Notes under the pieces: generated by a model
What the model was told of the DNA's origin: nothing
Database searches by the model: none
The model's input: only the letters and a program-made list of their open reading frames with translations
Shown here: positions 14,512-21,771 of the stretch, piece by piece
Numbering within the stretch: position 1 is the stretch's first letter
How the letters are laid out: each line of letters starts with the position of its first letter
Source of the DNA: Methanocorpusculum sp.
GTDB taxonomy: Archaea > Halobacteriota > Methanomicrobia > Methanomicrobiales > Methanocorpusculaceae
Assembly: GCA_029987245.1 (NCBI GenBank)
Contig: DALTWG010000025.1
Span: 1 to 23,882, forward strand
DNA: 23,882 nt
Direction of reading: 5' to 3'
Made by a program: the position numbers and the translations under genes

Positions 14512-14528
14512 TTTATATCATATAAAAA
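14512..14528 (+). promoter_or_regulatory. TATA region of the oapABC operon
   Basis: TTTATATCA and CATATAAAA overlap at 14512-14528, giving two possible box A elements. A start point near 14540-14550 gives a short leader with AGGTGA (14552-14557) 4 nt before the ATG at 14562. Confidence 0.5.
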
Positions 14529-14561
14529 CAGACTAATACATAATCCATTTCAGGTGAAAAT

Positions 14562-15188
14562 ATGGCATTTGGACGTATCAAAGGATTCTTCTCTAAATTG
14601 TTTACCAAAAAGCGGTCGCGTGTCGGAATTTACGGTCCGCCAAACGCTGGAAAAACCACACTTGCAAACCGCATTGTGCGCGATGTAACCGGCGATGCAT
14701 TAGGTCCGGTCAGCGAAGTGCCTCACGAAACCAGAAGAGCACGCAGAAAGGAAGGTATCGAAGTCGGCGGTGCAAACGGCCCGAAACTCAAGATTGATAT
14801 AGTCGATACACCTGGTGTAACCACCAAAATCGACTATCACGAGTTCCTTGAATACGGTATGGACCAGGAAGAGGCAGTCGCACGTGCCCGCGAGGCAACG
14901 GAAGGTGTCGCTGAGGCCATGCACTGGCTTCGTGAAGACATTGACTGCGTTATTTATGTTCTTGACAGTACTCAGGACCCGTTCATGCATGTAAACATCA
15001 TGATGGTCGGCATTATCGAGTCCAGAAAACTGCCGGTCATTATTGTTGCAAACAAGATTGACCTGCCGGATGCAGCCCCGCAGAGAATCAGAAGTGCATT
15101 CCCGCAGCACCCGGTTGTTGAGATTTCCGGTCTGGAAGGAAACAACATGGACGCATTATATGCAAAGATTGCTGAGGTATTCAAATGA
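14562..15188 (+). CDS. oapA: Era-like GTPase, OapA family
   Basis: A 208-residue small GTPase. The P-loop Gly-Pro-Pro-Asn-Ala-Gly-Lys-Thr is at 25-32, Asp-Thr-Pro-Gly (G3) at 82-85, Asn-Lys-Ile-Asp (G4) at 164-167 and a Ser-Gly-Leu G5 near 189. An insert of about 35 residues between G3 and the next strand carries a Glu/Ala-rich helix. The N-terminus (residues 1-20) is basic and hydrophobic, with FFSKLFTKK at 9-17, possibly an amphipathic membrane-binding helix. With the next two genes it forms the conserved euryarchaeal trio first named Oap (origin-associated proteins) in Haloferax; its exact role is unsettled. Translation start is fixed by the Shine-Dalgarno CAGGTGA. It overlaps the next gene by 4 bp (ATGA), so translation is probably coupled. 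Confidence 0.88.
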   Translation: MAFGRIKGFFSKLFTKKRSRVGIYGPPNAGKTTLANRIVRDVTGDALGPVSEVPHETRRARRKEGIEVGGANGPKLKIDIVDTPGVTTKIDYHEFLEYGMDQEEAVARAREATEGVAEAMHWLREDIDCVIYVLDSTQDPFMHVNIMMVGIIESRKLPVIIVANKIDLPDAAPQRIRSAFPQHPVVEISGLEGNNMDALYAKIAEVFK

Positions 15189-15553
15189 TTCAGGGTGTTC
15201 AGATTGATATGATTTCAGCCGAGCGCACGGCAAAAATGACATCTTATGAAAAAATCCGGCTGATTTTAGATGACGTTCATCAGGGCTCGGTTGTGGTTCT
15301 TGAACAGGGTTTATCGCCTGAAGAGCAGGCGTCCCTTCTTGAGATGACGATGATGGAAATTACGCCCGGGGCATTCTCTGGTATCGAGATTGAAACGTAT
15401 CCTGCATCCAACAAGGACAAATCCTTCTTCAGCAAACTCTTCGGCAAAAAATCCTCCGAGGCACGCATGATGGTTATCGGTCCGGTTGATCAGCTGAAAA
15501 TCTTCTCCCGTGAGAAAGACCGGCTTATTGCCTGGGCATCTGCAGCACAGTAA
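15185..15553 (+). CDS. oapB: OapB family protein (DUF2073)
   Basis: A 122-residue protein of the DUF2073/OapB family, known almost only next to the OapA GTPase, which makes it a likely functional partner. Ser/Leu/Glu-rich helices frame a central strand (Gly-Ser-Val-Val-Val-Leu), and a basic hydrophobic loop FFSKLFGKK at 81-89 is nearly identical to the N-terminal motif of the OapA just upstream. The protein ends with a strand-helix segment including Arg-Met-Met-Val-Ile-Gly-Pro. There is no enzyme motif, signal peptide or membrane span. The ATG overlaps the oapA stop (ATGA). It is followed after 6 nt by oapC. Confidence 0.86.
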   Translation: MIQGVQIDMISAERTAKMTSYEKIRLILDDVHQGSVVVLEQGLSPEEQASLLEMTMMEITPGAFSGIEIETYPASNKDKSFFSKLFGKKSSEARMMVIGPVDQLKIFSREKDRLIAWASAAQ

Positions 15554-15559
15554 AAAAAT

Positions 15560-15946
15560 ATGCCGCACAAATGTACGAAATGCGGGCGCGAGTTCCGTGA
15601 CGGGTCCGTGGAAATTCTCAGAGGCTGCCCTTCCTGCGGCGGAAAAAAATTCCTCTACGTAAGTGACCGGATGAAAAATTCCGATGTTTTGGAGGAAAAA
15701 TCCATCGCAAAAATTGCCGAGGAGACAAAGCAGGAAGTCCTTGAGGTAAAACCTGCGGCAGGGCCCGCAGACCGGCCGACAGATATTCTCGCCCGTGTGG
15801 AAAGTGTCAGAATTATGGGCAAGGGAAGTTATGAGCTTAATTTAGAGCGGCTCGCTGACTCGCAGGATATTATTATCGGTATGGGAAAAGACGGTAATTA
15901 TATGCTGGACCTTGCATCCATGTCCAAGCCGAAGAAGAAAAAATAA
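15560..15946 (+). CDS. oapC: OapC family zinc-ribbon protein
   Basis: A 128-residue protein with an N-terminal zinc ribbon: Cys5-x2-Cys8 and Cys22-x2-Cys25, in the order KCTKCGREF...GCPSCGG. After a charged linker (about residues 40-75) comes a C-terminal strand-rich segment ending in Met-Leu-Asp-Leu and a lysine tail (KPKKKK). The Gly-Ser-Tyr-Glu-Leu-Asn-Leu-Glu-Arg-Leu segment near 94-103 is typical of the OapC family. It completes the oapABC cluster 6 nt after oapB. Zinc ribbon plus basic tail suggests nucleic acid or protein binding, but no activity is established here. A T7 tract lies about 20 nt past the stop. Confidence 0.86.
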   Translation: MPHKCTKCGREFRDGSVEILRGCPSCGGKKFLYVSDRMKNSDVLEEKSIAKIAEETKQEVLEVKPAAGPADRPTDILARVESVRIMGKGSYELNLERLADSQDIIIGMGKDGNYMLDLASMSKPKKKK

Positions 15947-15965
15947 GGGGATTTTTCCCGGATAC

Positions 15966-15972
15966 TTTTTTT
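15966..15972 (+). terminator. Oligo-T terminator after oapC
   Basis: Seven T lie about 20 nt after the oapC stop in a G/C-flanked context (CCCGGATAC-T7-GTCCCGG), between convergent genes. Confidence 0.4.
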
Positions 15973-15986
15973 GTCCCGGCACAGGG

Positions 15987-16184
15987 TTATTTTCTTGCGC
16001 GGCAGTAGGTGCACATGGGCACATATTTTCCGTCAGAATAGACCGGATAGAGATTTGCCGGCTGCATTTCCTTTTTGCATGAGGCACAGGTGTTATTGTG
16101 CTCTGCAAGAATTGCTTTCCACTCATCAAGCGTAAGTCCGGTATCCTTCAGCCGGTTTCTGATAACATAATCCATATCAGTCAT
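15987..16184 (-). CDS. Small zinc-finger protein, 65 residues (function unknown)
   Basis: A 65-residue protein with two Cys-x2-Cys pairs (Cys33/Cys36 and Cys58/Cys61), preceded by a helical segment (Leu-Thr-Leu-Asp-Glu-Trp-Lys). The arrangement recalls the zinc-binding frame of HNH-type folds, but the catalytic His-Asn-His residues are missing (Tyr-Pro-Val-Tyr in place of Asp-His), so it is not a nuclease by sequence. It is the last gene of the long leftward operon, 32 nt after the RFC-like gene. Conservation of position with that gene would suggest a link. No Shine-Dalgarno is seen. The reading frame is real: its Cys pairs, length and stop spacing are regular, and no better gene overlaps it. 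Confidence 0.65.
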   Translation of the reverse strand: MTDMDYVIRNRLKDTGLTLDEWKAILAEHNNTCASCKKEMQPANLYPVYSDGKYVPMCTYCRARK

Positions 16185-16216
16185 ACATACTAATAGGCGT
16201 CTAAAAGAGATAAGGG

Positions 16217-17209
16217 TTATTTCCCGCTCAGGCGATAGGTAAGTTCTGTAATGAAGGCGTTCATCTGCAGATATTCATTGCTTCCCTCACGGATACCGCA
16301 TTCCGCGTTGGAAAAAAGCAGGGCAAGGTCTGCGCTCATCTCCGAGCCAACCGCATTTCTGATAAGCAGCAGGACATCGCGTGCAAAAAGCCCGTATTCT
16401 ATTATCAGGTTCTCGGCGATTTTCTGCGCAGCAGAAAAATCGCCGCGTTTTGCATGGAGAAGAACAGCCGCGGCAAGGTCTCCTGTTTCGGTGTGTGTGA
16501 GTGCGGAAACATCGGTTTCGCCATGGAGCGCCATTATTTCAAGCCACACAATCGCTTTGCGCAAATCGCCTGAGGCACTCATTATAAGCAGTTCGAGATT
16601 GTCTTCAGATATTTTATCCGCGCAGCCTTCCGCATCTAAAATCTTTTTCAGATGTGTGCGCATCAAACCGGATTCAACCGGCAGGAAATACAGCGGTACA
16701 CAGCGTGAGCGAATCGGGTCAATAAGCGAGGCAAGAGACGAGGTGACAAACACAAACCGGCAGGTTTTGGAATATTTTTCCATAATCCGGCGAAGCGCCG
16801 CCTGCGCATCTTTGGGGAGGTCGCCCGCGCCGTCAAAAATTATCAGGCGGAATGGAGACGATAAGGGCTGCAGCGAGGCATGCCATTTTACAATATGCTT
16901 GAAATTTGCAATAACCGATTTGTCTTTCTGATAAAGATGGCTGAACCGCTCGTTTTCAGACAGATATGCATGCCCCTGGGAAAACATGACGCTGACAGGA
17001 AGCACCGTGGTGTTTTCAGACGCATTCTCTTTGAAAAACAGCTGCGAAAATATTTCAAGGGATGCGGATTTTCCAACGCCCGGTTTGCCGATTACCATTA
17101 AATGCGGCAGATTTTCATGTTCGGCATAGGAGGCAAGCTGTGCGGTCGGTTTTTCCTGACCGATAACATCGGCAAATGATTTCGGGCGGTACTTTTCAAT
17201 CCAGAGCAT
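16217..17209 (-). CDS. RFC small-subunit-like AAA+ ATPase with degenerate Walker B
   Basis: A 330-residue clamp-loader-like AAA+ protein. The N-terminal box Leu-Trp-Ile-Glu-Lys-Tyr-Arg-Pro-Lys is RFC-type, and Walker A is Gly-Lys-Pro-Gly-Val-Gly-Lys-Ser. Where RFC has Leu-Asp-Glu-Ala-Asp-Ala-Leu, it has Phe-Asp-Gly-Ala-Gly-Asp-Leu, so the catalytic Glu is lost. The downstream Ala-Gln-Ala-Ala-Leu-Arg-Arg-Ile-Met-Glu block and the Ser-Arg-Cys arginine-finger motif are kept, as is the sensor-2 region (Ser-Gly-Asp-Leu-Arg). Sensor 1 lacks the usual Asn (Val-Thr-Ser-Ser), and the NASDERG segment after Walker A is replaced. This is best read as a divergent second small RFC subunit that can complete a neighbour's ATP site but hydrolyses poorly itself. 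Start overlaps the preceding gene by 14 bp. Confidence 0.85.
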   Translation of the reverse strand: MLWIEKYRPKSFADVIGQEKPTAQLASYAEHENLPHLMVIGKPGVGKSASLEIFSQLFFKENASENTTVLPVSVMFSQGHAYLSENERFSHLYQKDKSVIANFKHIVKWHASLQPLSSPFRLIIFDGAGDLPKDAQAALRRIMEKYSKTCRFVFVTSSLASLIDPIRSRCVPLYFLPVESGLMRTHLKKILDAEGCADKISEDNLELLIMSASGDLRKAIVWLEIMALHGETDVSALTHTETGDLAAAVLLHAKRGDFSAAQKIAENLIIEYGLFARDVLLLIRNAVGSEMSADLALLFSNAECGIREGSNEYLQMNAFITELTYRLSGK

Positions 17210-17927
17210 GAGATAAATATCCTGTCATATCGGAAATGGCGCCTTTCAGAATTGCTTTGGCATCAATTTCCGGCATTTCAACCGCCTGTCCTGCAAGATT
17301 TCTGCATTCAGCGGCGATGTTGGGAAGAGCCCGGGTGACTTCGTCGACAATCGGCAGCGTTGCCATCTTCGAAGTGCGGTCAATCGGGTTTAAATCAACC
17401 GTAATGACGATTTTGCCCATGGAAACAAGCGCTTCGCAGCGGTCGCCGTCTTCCAGGGGGACAAGAACCACGTCTGCGCTGCCTATTCCATCTGCGCAGC
17501 ACAATCCCCGGTCGTGCGGCAAATCAACGCAGCGCTCGATGTTTCCCTTATTCAGCACGCATCCGGCGTCTTCGAGCACGCGCGATACTTTTGCAATGCG
17601 TTCATCGGTCCGGTGAAATAGATTTACCTCGACCTGAGCGCCGGATGCTTTCTGCAAATCAGCTATCTCCGCCGCGGCTAACGCCGCGGTATTGCCATTA
17701 ATTGACAGGACCGGGTGCTTTGCTGCAAGCAGAACGCGGGCAGCCAGTTTTTCCGCTGCTAACGCCGAAACGGACGTTTTTTCGCCAAGCAGATAATCAA
17801 AAGCCTCGCCGCGTCCGTGCGAGGTGAGTCCCTCATAGGACACAATGCCCGCATGGGCGGATTCAACAAGGTGCGATCTTGTCATTAAAGACTTGTATCT
17901 CGGGTGTGATTTAGGTATTTCGCTCAT
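17196..17927 (-). CDS. 4-phosphopantoate-beta-alanine ligase (phosphopantothenate synthetase, archaeal)
   Basis: A 243-residue protein of the archaeal PPS family, which joins 4-phosphopantoate and beta-alanine with ATP to give 4'-phosphopantothenate (established for Thermococcus TK1686). The family hallmarks are visible: His-Pro-Arg-Tyr-x-Ser-Leu at 8-14 near the N-terminus, Ser-Ile-Asn-Gly-Asn-Thr-Ala-Ala-Leu about 74-82, Val-Asn-Leu-Phe-His-Arg-Thr about 100-106, Ala-Asp-Val-Val-Leu-Val-Pro-Leu-Glu-Asp-Gly-Asp-Arg about 150-162 and Asp-Leu-Asn-Pro-x-Asp-Arg-Thr. Bacterial-type PanC is not used in this pathway. It is directly downstream of pantoate kinase (4-bp ATGA overlap), so the two act in order and are translationally coupled. 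Confidence 0.92.
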   Translation of the reverse strand: MSEIPKSHPRYKSLMTRSHLVESAHAGIVSYEGLTSHGRGEAFDYLLGEKTSVSALAAEKLAARVLLAAKHPVLSINGNTAALAAAEIADLQKASGAQVEVNLFHRTDERIAKVSRVLEDAGCVLNKGNIERCVDLPHDRGLCCADGIGSADVVLVPLEDGDRCEALVSMGKIVITVDLNPIDRTSKMATLPIVDEVTRALPNIAAECRNLAGQAVEMPEIDAKAILKGAISDMTGYLSHALD

Positions 17928-18748
17928 AGTATCTCCATTAGATAAGGGCCGGTTTTACTTACTTTCAGTGCATAAGGCGTACCAAACTGTTCAAGCGCGG
18001 CTTTTGCCTTTGGACCGAAGGTAAACACGCCTTCGCCAAGCATGGTCATGGATGCCGGGATATTTCTGCTTGCGCAGAAATCCAGAATTTTCATGATGCG
18101 CGGGGTTGCAAGCCCGCTTTTTTTCGTAAACGAAAGCGCATTTGCCATGAATTCTTCGACGTTTGCAGGAAGCTTTTCAGGAAACGCAGCAGAGACCTGC
18201 TGCATTTTTTCCGGACTTGTGATGACATCAGAGGTTTTAATTCCTCCAAAGGAGAGGGCATAAAGCTCTGTTTGCGGATACATCCGCATTTTTACGCCGG
18301 AAATGCCCGGTTCTGTCCGGACGACAATACCCCCGCCGGCTTCGGCTGCAACATCTCCGAGACCGGTTTTAGATTCCACTTCGATTGCATGCGTGGCTTC
18401 TAAAATATCCTCTTTGGTCATGCCAAGCGAAAATAATTCATTTGCCGCATAAAACGAAGCTAAAAGCCCCGCTGCGCTCATGCCAAATCCGGCACCAATA
18501 GGCAGTTCGGTTGTTACCTCTACCTGTGCAGTTCTGCCGTCAAGCACCTTTTCAATCAGCCAGCCGTCTGCAATCTGCCCGTTTATTTTAACAGAAGTGA
18601 TTTTTGCCCCGGTCATTTTGACAAAAACACCCTTGTCGGTTACCACGCCGGCACCAAGACTTCCTGTTTCCCGCGCAGTTCTGCCGTCAACACGCCTGAA
18701 ATACCCTGAAATGTGTCCGGGTGCAAAAGCTAAAGCAGATTTTGCCAT
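17924..18748 (-). CDS. Pantoate kinase (archaeal GHMP kinase)
   Basis: A 274-residue GHMP-superfamily kinase that phosphorylates pantoate to 4-phosphopantoate (established for Thermococcus TK2141). It starts Ala-Phe-Ala-Pro-Gly-His-Ile-Ser-Gly, the N-terminal substrate motif. The phosphate loop Pro-Ile-Gly-Ala-Gly-Phe-Gly-Met-Ser-Ala-Ala is at 83-93, and motif 3 is visible near the end (Met-Leu-Gly-Glu-Gly-Val-Phe). The position next to the phosphopantothenate synthetase gene settles the assignment among GHMP kinases. It overlaps the CoaBC gene before it by 19 bp and the following gene by 4 bp. Archaeal pantoate kinases are feedback regulated poorly or not at all by CoA (family knowledge), so this operon's control is probably transcriptional. 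Confidence 0.92.
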   Translation of the reverse strand: MAKSALAFAPGHISGYFRRVDGRTARETGSLGAGVVTDKGVFVKMTGAKITSVKINGQIADGWLIEKVLDGRTAQVEVTTELPIGAGFGMSAAGLLASFYAANELFSLGMTKEDILEATHAIEVESKTGLGDVAAEAGGGIVVRTEPGISGVKMRMYPQTELYALSFGGIKTSDVITSPEKMQQVSAAFPEKLPANVEEFMANALSFTKKSGLATPRIMKILDFCASRNIPASMTMLGEGVFTFGPKAKAALEQFGTPYALKVSKTGPYLMEIL

Positions 18749-19869
18749 ATTGCCTGTGCAGCCTCCTTTTTCGTTCCGGCAACGGATTTTTTCCCGGATT
18801 TGGTCAGCAGTATGTATTCAGCGTCGCTGCTTCCCATAGTATCCGGTTTGTTTGCACAAACCATTACGACATTTTTCTCTTTTAAGAGTTTTTTTCCCTC
18901 TTCAAGAGAGTTTTCGCCGAGTTTGAATCCGATAATTTTTGCCTTGGACACCTCCGGGATTTTTGTAATCAGTTTTTCAAGCGGGGAAAGGATGACAAAC
19001 ACCTCTTTGCCGCTTTGGATTTTGCCCTCGGCGCGCACCGGCGCAAAATCCGATATCGCCGCTGCGCTGAGATAAAAGTCGGCGTCCGCCGCTTCTTTGA
19101 GCACGGCTTTGTGCATGTCATCTGCTGAGGTTATGTCAATATTTTTCACGCAGGGGATTTTGCCGTGCACTTTGGTGTTGGAGACCACACATACCTCAGC
19201 GCCGAGCCGGAACGCTTCAAGCGCCAGTTCGCGCCCCATTTTTCCGGAAGAGCGCGTGGTTACAATCCTGACATCATCTAATTCCTCGCGACATGACCCG
19301 CTCGAAATCAGGACGCGCTTTCCTGCAAGCGGCATGCCGGAGACCGCACGCTCTGCATACATGCATATTGTTTCAATATCGGCGATTTTTGCCTTTTCCT
19401 CTTCCATGCGCGGCGGAATTACAGTGATACCGAAGCCGGCAAGCGTCTCCAGATTTTTCGCAACAGCCGGATGGCAGTACATTGATTCATGCATCGCCGG
19501 CGCAAGAACAATCGGCATCCCGCGGCCGATTGCCGTTGTTGCAAACGTGGTAACCGGAGTATCGTCGATGCCGCAGGCGATTTTTCCGATGGTGTTTGCG
19601 GTACACGGCGCAATCAAAAGCAAATCTGCTTTGCCTCCCTCGCCGCAGTACAAAACATGTTCCACCATTCCGGAAATTTTCGTAATTGCCGGCGTACTGC
19701 AGGCATACGTTAAACTTGCAGGATTGATAATCCCGCAGGCATCTTCAGACATGACAGCGGTTACCTTTGCGCCGCGTCTGCGCAGCTCATGCGCAAGATG
19801 CACACATTCAACCGCAGCGATGCTTCCGGTCACCGCAAGAACGATATTGGTATTTTCAAGAGTTTTCAT
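18730..19869 (-). CDS. coaBC: Bifunctional CoaBC (phosphopantothenoylcysteine synthetase/decarboxylase)
   Basis: A 379-residue bifunctional enzyme. The N-terminal flavin-dependent decarboxylase CoaC (about 1-180) has Ala-Val-Thr-Gly-Ser-Ile-Ala-Ala, Ala-Pro-Cys-Thr-Ala-Asn-Thr-Ile-Gly-Lys and the Pro-Ala-Met-His-Glu-Ser-Met-Tyr motif (the family's PxMNxxMW). The C-terminal CoaB synthetase (about 185-379) has the Ser-Ser-Gly-Lys-Met-Gly motif, Ala-Ala-Ala-Ile-Ser-Asp-Phe-Ala-Pro and Gly-Phe-Lys-Leu-Gly. It adds cysteine to phosphopantothenate and decarboxylates the product to 4'-phosphopantetheine. The CoaB opening glycine segment is Ser-Ser-Gly-Ser-Cys-Arg rather than the common Gly-Gly-Thr. 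It overlaps the Taw2 stop by 4 bp upstream and pantoate kinase by 19 bp downstream, giving three consecutive CoA steps in one operon. Confidence 0.94.
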   Translation of the reverse strand: MKTLENTNIVLAVTGSIAAVECVHLAHELRRRGAKVTAVMSEDACGIINPASLTYACSTPAITKISGMVEHVLYCGEGGKADLLLIAPCTANTIGKIACGIDDTPVTTFATTAIGRGMPIVLAPAMHESMYCHPAVAKNLETLAGFGITVIPPRMEEEKAKIADIETICMYAERAVSGMPLAGKRVLISSGSCREELDDVRIVTTRSSGKMGRELALEAFRLGAEVCVVSNTKVHGKIPCVKNIDITSADDMHKAVLKEAADADFYLSAAAISDFAPVRAEGKIQSGKEVFVILSPLEKLITKIPEVSKAKIIGFKLGENSLEEGKKLLKEKNVVMVCANKPDTMGSSDAEYILLTKSGKKSVAGTKKEAAQAIWQNLL

Positions 19870-20729
19870 AGCAGTTTCACATCCCAGACATTGTGATTAA
19901 CACGGGCTGTATATTTCTTTACTTTATGTTCGCTTACTGTACACTTAAAACCTGCATTATCGACCGCCGCCAAAATCTCATTTTTGCGGTCCCCGAGACC
20001 ATGCACATGAAGCATTGTCCCGGGCGCGGAATGAGCTAACGCATGCGGCAGAAAGTCCGGGGCATCGAAATGCCCCATGAGTATGCGCTCATATATTCCG
20101 TCCAGCAAATTGCGCGAGTCCCCGCATTCCGCGCGGATAGTGAGGTTGTTTGCCCGTGCGTTTTGCAGCAGGTACTGATAGGATTCCGGATTTATTTCCA
20201 TTGCATGAACATCGGCACCCGCTTTTGCAGCGGAAAGCGTAAAGTATCCTATGCCCGCAAACATATCAGCCACCCGCTCGCCAGCGCGCACAAGTCCGCA
20301 GAGGCGCGCCTTTTCATTGCGGTTCCCTTGCGAAAACATAACCTTCACCGGATTGAGAGTATAGGAAATACCTGCTTCGGTAAAATTTACGTCATGGGGT
20401 GTGCCGTACAAAACCTCCGTTTCCGGAATGCGCATAACACCGTTACAGGCATTCTGTACCAGAACGCATGCCGGATGCTCCCATGCAAGAAGAGCGGAAA
20501 ACTCCGCCTCGTTTGGGCGGATGCCGTGCAATACAATCGTATCGCCCATTTTCTGATAACTCAAGCCCGGTCCGGGATGCCGGTCGGCAATCTCTGTATC
20601 GAACGGCTCTCCCGCGCGGACCGGGACGTAGGCTGTTTCACCATCGCAGTACACACGCCGGGTTGTATCAACCCAGGGCTCATTCAGAATCGATGACAGA
20701 TTCGATTTCTGCGTAATCCGTGTTTTCAT
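19866..20729 (-). CDS. taw2: tRNA(Phe) wyosine-pathway aminocarboxypropyltransferase, Taw2-like
   Basis: A 287-residue class I SAM-binding protein of the Trm5/TYW2 family. Motif I is Val-Ala-Asp-Met-Phe-Ala-Gly-Ile-Gly-Tyr-Phe-Thr (153-164) and the acidic ribose-binding residue is in Met-Glu-Ile-Asn-Pro (177-181). After motif III it reads Ile-Leu-Met-Gly-His-Phe-Asp-Ala-Pro-Asp-Phe-Leu, the TYW2/Taw2 pattern, instead of the Asn-Leu-Pro/Asn-Pro-Pro of Trm5 methyltransferases. Taw2 transfers the 3-amino-3-carboxypropyl group of SAM to the wyosine base at position 37 of tRNA-Phe; other wyosine genes are not in the window. A Trm5-type m1G37 activity is the alternative. The ATG at 20729 overlaps the NMD3 gene by 50 bp; no later Met is plausible, and AGGT sits 8 nt upstream. 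Confidence 0.82.
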   Translation of the reverse strand: MKTRITQKSNLSSILNEPWVDTTRRVYCDGETAYVPVRAGEPFDTEIADRHPGPGLSYQKMGDTIVLHGIRPNEAEFSALLAWEHPACVLVQNACNGVMRIPETEVLYGTPHDVNFTEAGISYTLNPVKVMFSQGNRNEKARLCGLVRAGERVADMFAGIGYFTLSAAKAGADVHAMEINPESYQYLLQNARANNLTIRAECGDSRNLLDGIYERILMGHFDAPDFLPHALAHSAPGTMLHVHGLGDRKNEILAAVDNAGFKCTVSEHKVKKYTARVNHNVWDVKLL

Positions 20730-21771
20730 CGCAACCTGCGGGAACTATTGTTTCATCGTCTTTCACATAAAGAAGGGTATCGCCTTCTTTTGCACCTATC
20801 CATGCGCGCTCTGCCGCTTCAAAGGTTGCGCCGGTCTCCGGATTCATGAGACCCAGAACCCCTGCATCCTTGTAGATAACCGTTGCCTTTTCCGGACTGC
20901 GGATGTTTCCAAGAAGAGGGTCAGAAACATCCTCGCGGAAGGAGCGCTGGATTCCGGATTCAAGGTCTTTTACAAACAGCGTATCTTTTACCTGGCGCAG
21001 AATCTGGAAGTGTCCTTTGCCGTGCAGAATTATATCCCCGCGGGAAAAACGCGGCAGGCGCAGGAGATGCGTAATCCGGTAGATAGGGATGCCGGCTTTT
21101 TCGCCGACGAGTTTGGGATGCGTGGTGGCTGTGCCCCCCATCGCGCCTTTAATGTCATGCGCGATTGCGTTTCCGATTGCCTGTGAACTGAAGATAATAT
21201 CGATGCCGTCTTTGGTTTCATCAATGCTGGAGACAAAAGAAAGCCGGTCTCCTGCTTTCTGCAGCTGGTCTTCCAGCTGATAGGCGATTTCCGCCGCGCG
21301 GCGGAGTTCAAATGCCGTCGGTTTGCGGCCTTCGGCGCGGACCTGTATCACGCCTTCATAGTAACTTCCGGCTATGCGCGAGCAACGGTCGCACTGCTCG
21401 CGCGCCCAGACGATTTTTACTTTTTTCGTCTCTTCCAGGTAGATGCCGTAGAGATTTCCGGTGACCATTACGGTCGCCATCGAGCGGTTGCTGCTTACTT
21501 CTTTGATGTCGATTGCAACCTGCGTGTTCGTTACATCCGTGTGGAAATGTATGGCATTGTTTACCAGCTGACAGGCGAGTTCGTCGCGGTCGTACACGGA
21601 GTCAGACCAGACACCGGAGGTTTTTACCGATTCACAGGTGGGGCATATGGTGCACTGCACGCGCGGGGCGATTTCAACCCATACGGTGTCATGTACTTTG
21701 CATTTGCCGCAGAGTTCGCCGTTTTCTGACGGCGCACCGCAGCGGGGGCAGAATCCTTGTGTTAATGCCAT
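20680..21771 (-). CDS. nmd3: Archaeal NMD3-family protein
   Basis: A 363-residue homologue of NMD3, the large-subunit ribosome assembly and export adapter of eukaryotes. In archaea it is expected to act in large-subunit maturation, as there is no nuclear export. The N-terminal zinc region has Cys8-x2-Cys11, Cys21-x2-Cys24, then Cys40, Cys43 and Cys46. A second pair, Cys127 and Cys130 (QCDRCSRIAGSYYEG), precedes Val-Ile-Gln-Val-Arg-Ala-Glu-Gly-Arg, a very characteristic NMD3 block. A strand-rich middle and OB-like C-terminal domain follow (about 230-340). The eukaryotic nuclear signals are absent. Its ATG directly abuts the stop of DUF424 (TAA-ATG), and its 3' end overlaps the Taw2 gene. Confidence 0.92.
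   Translation of the reverse strand: MALTQGFCPRCGAPSENGELCGKCKVHDTVWVEIAPRVQCTICPTCESVKTSGVWSDSVYDRDELACQLVNNAIHFHTDVTNTQVAIDIKEVSSNRSMATVMVTGNLYGIYLEETKKVKIVWAREQCDRCSRIAGSYYEGVIQVRAEGRKPTAFELRRAAEIAYQLEDQLQKAGDRLSFVSSIDETKDGIDIIFSSQAIGNAIAHDIKGAMGGTATTHPKLVGEKAGIPIYRITHLLRLPRFSRGDIILHGKGHFQILRQVKDTLFVKDLESGIQRSFREDVSDPLLGNIRSPEKATVIYKDAGVLGLMNPETGATFEAAERAWIGAKEGDTLLYVKDDETIVPAGCDENTDYAEIESVIDSE

Noticed and set aside
16251..16931. 226-codon ORF antisense to the RFC-like gene
   Set aside because: Ser/Ile/Arg-rich shadow with no motif; the RFC-like frame has Walker A and the Ser-Arg-Cys motif.
19097..19900. 267-codon ORF antisense to coaBC
   Set aside because: Shadow frame in a GC-rich coding region; coaBC on the other strand is complete and conserved.
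20043..20696. 217-codon ORF antisense to the Taw2-like gene
   Set aside because: Shadow of a conserved SAM-binding protein; composition is Cys/His/Arg-rich as expected of a noncoding frame.
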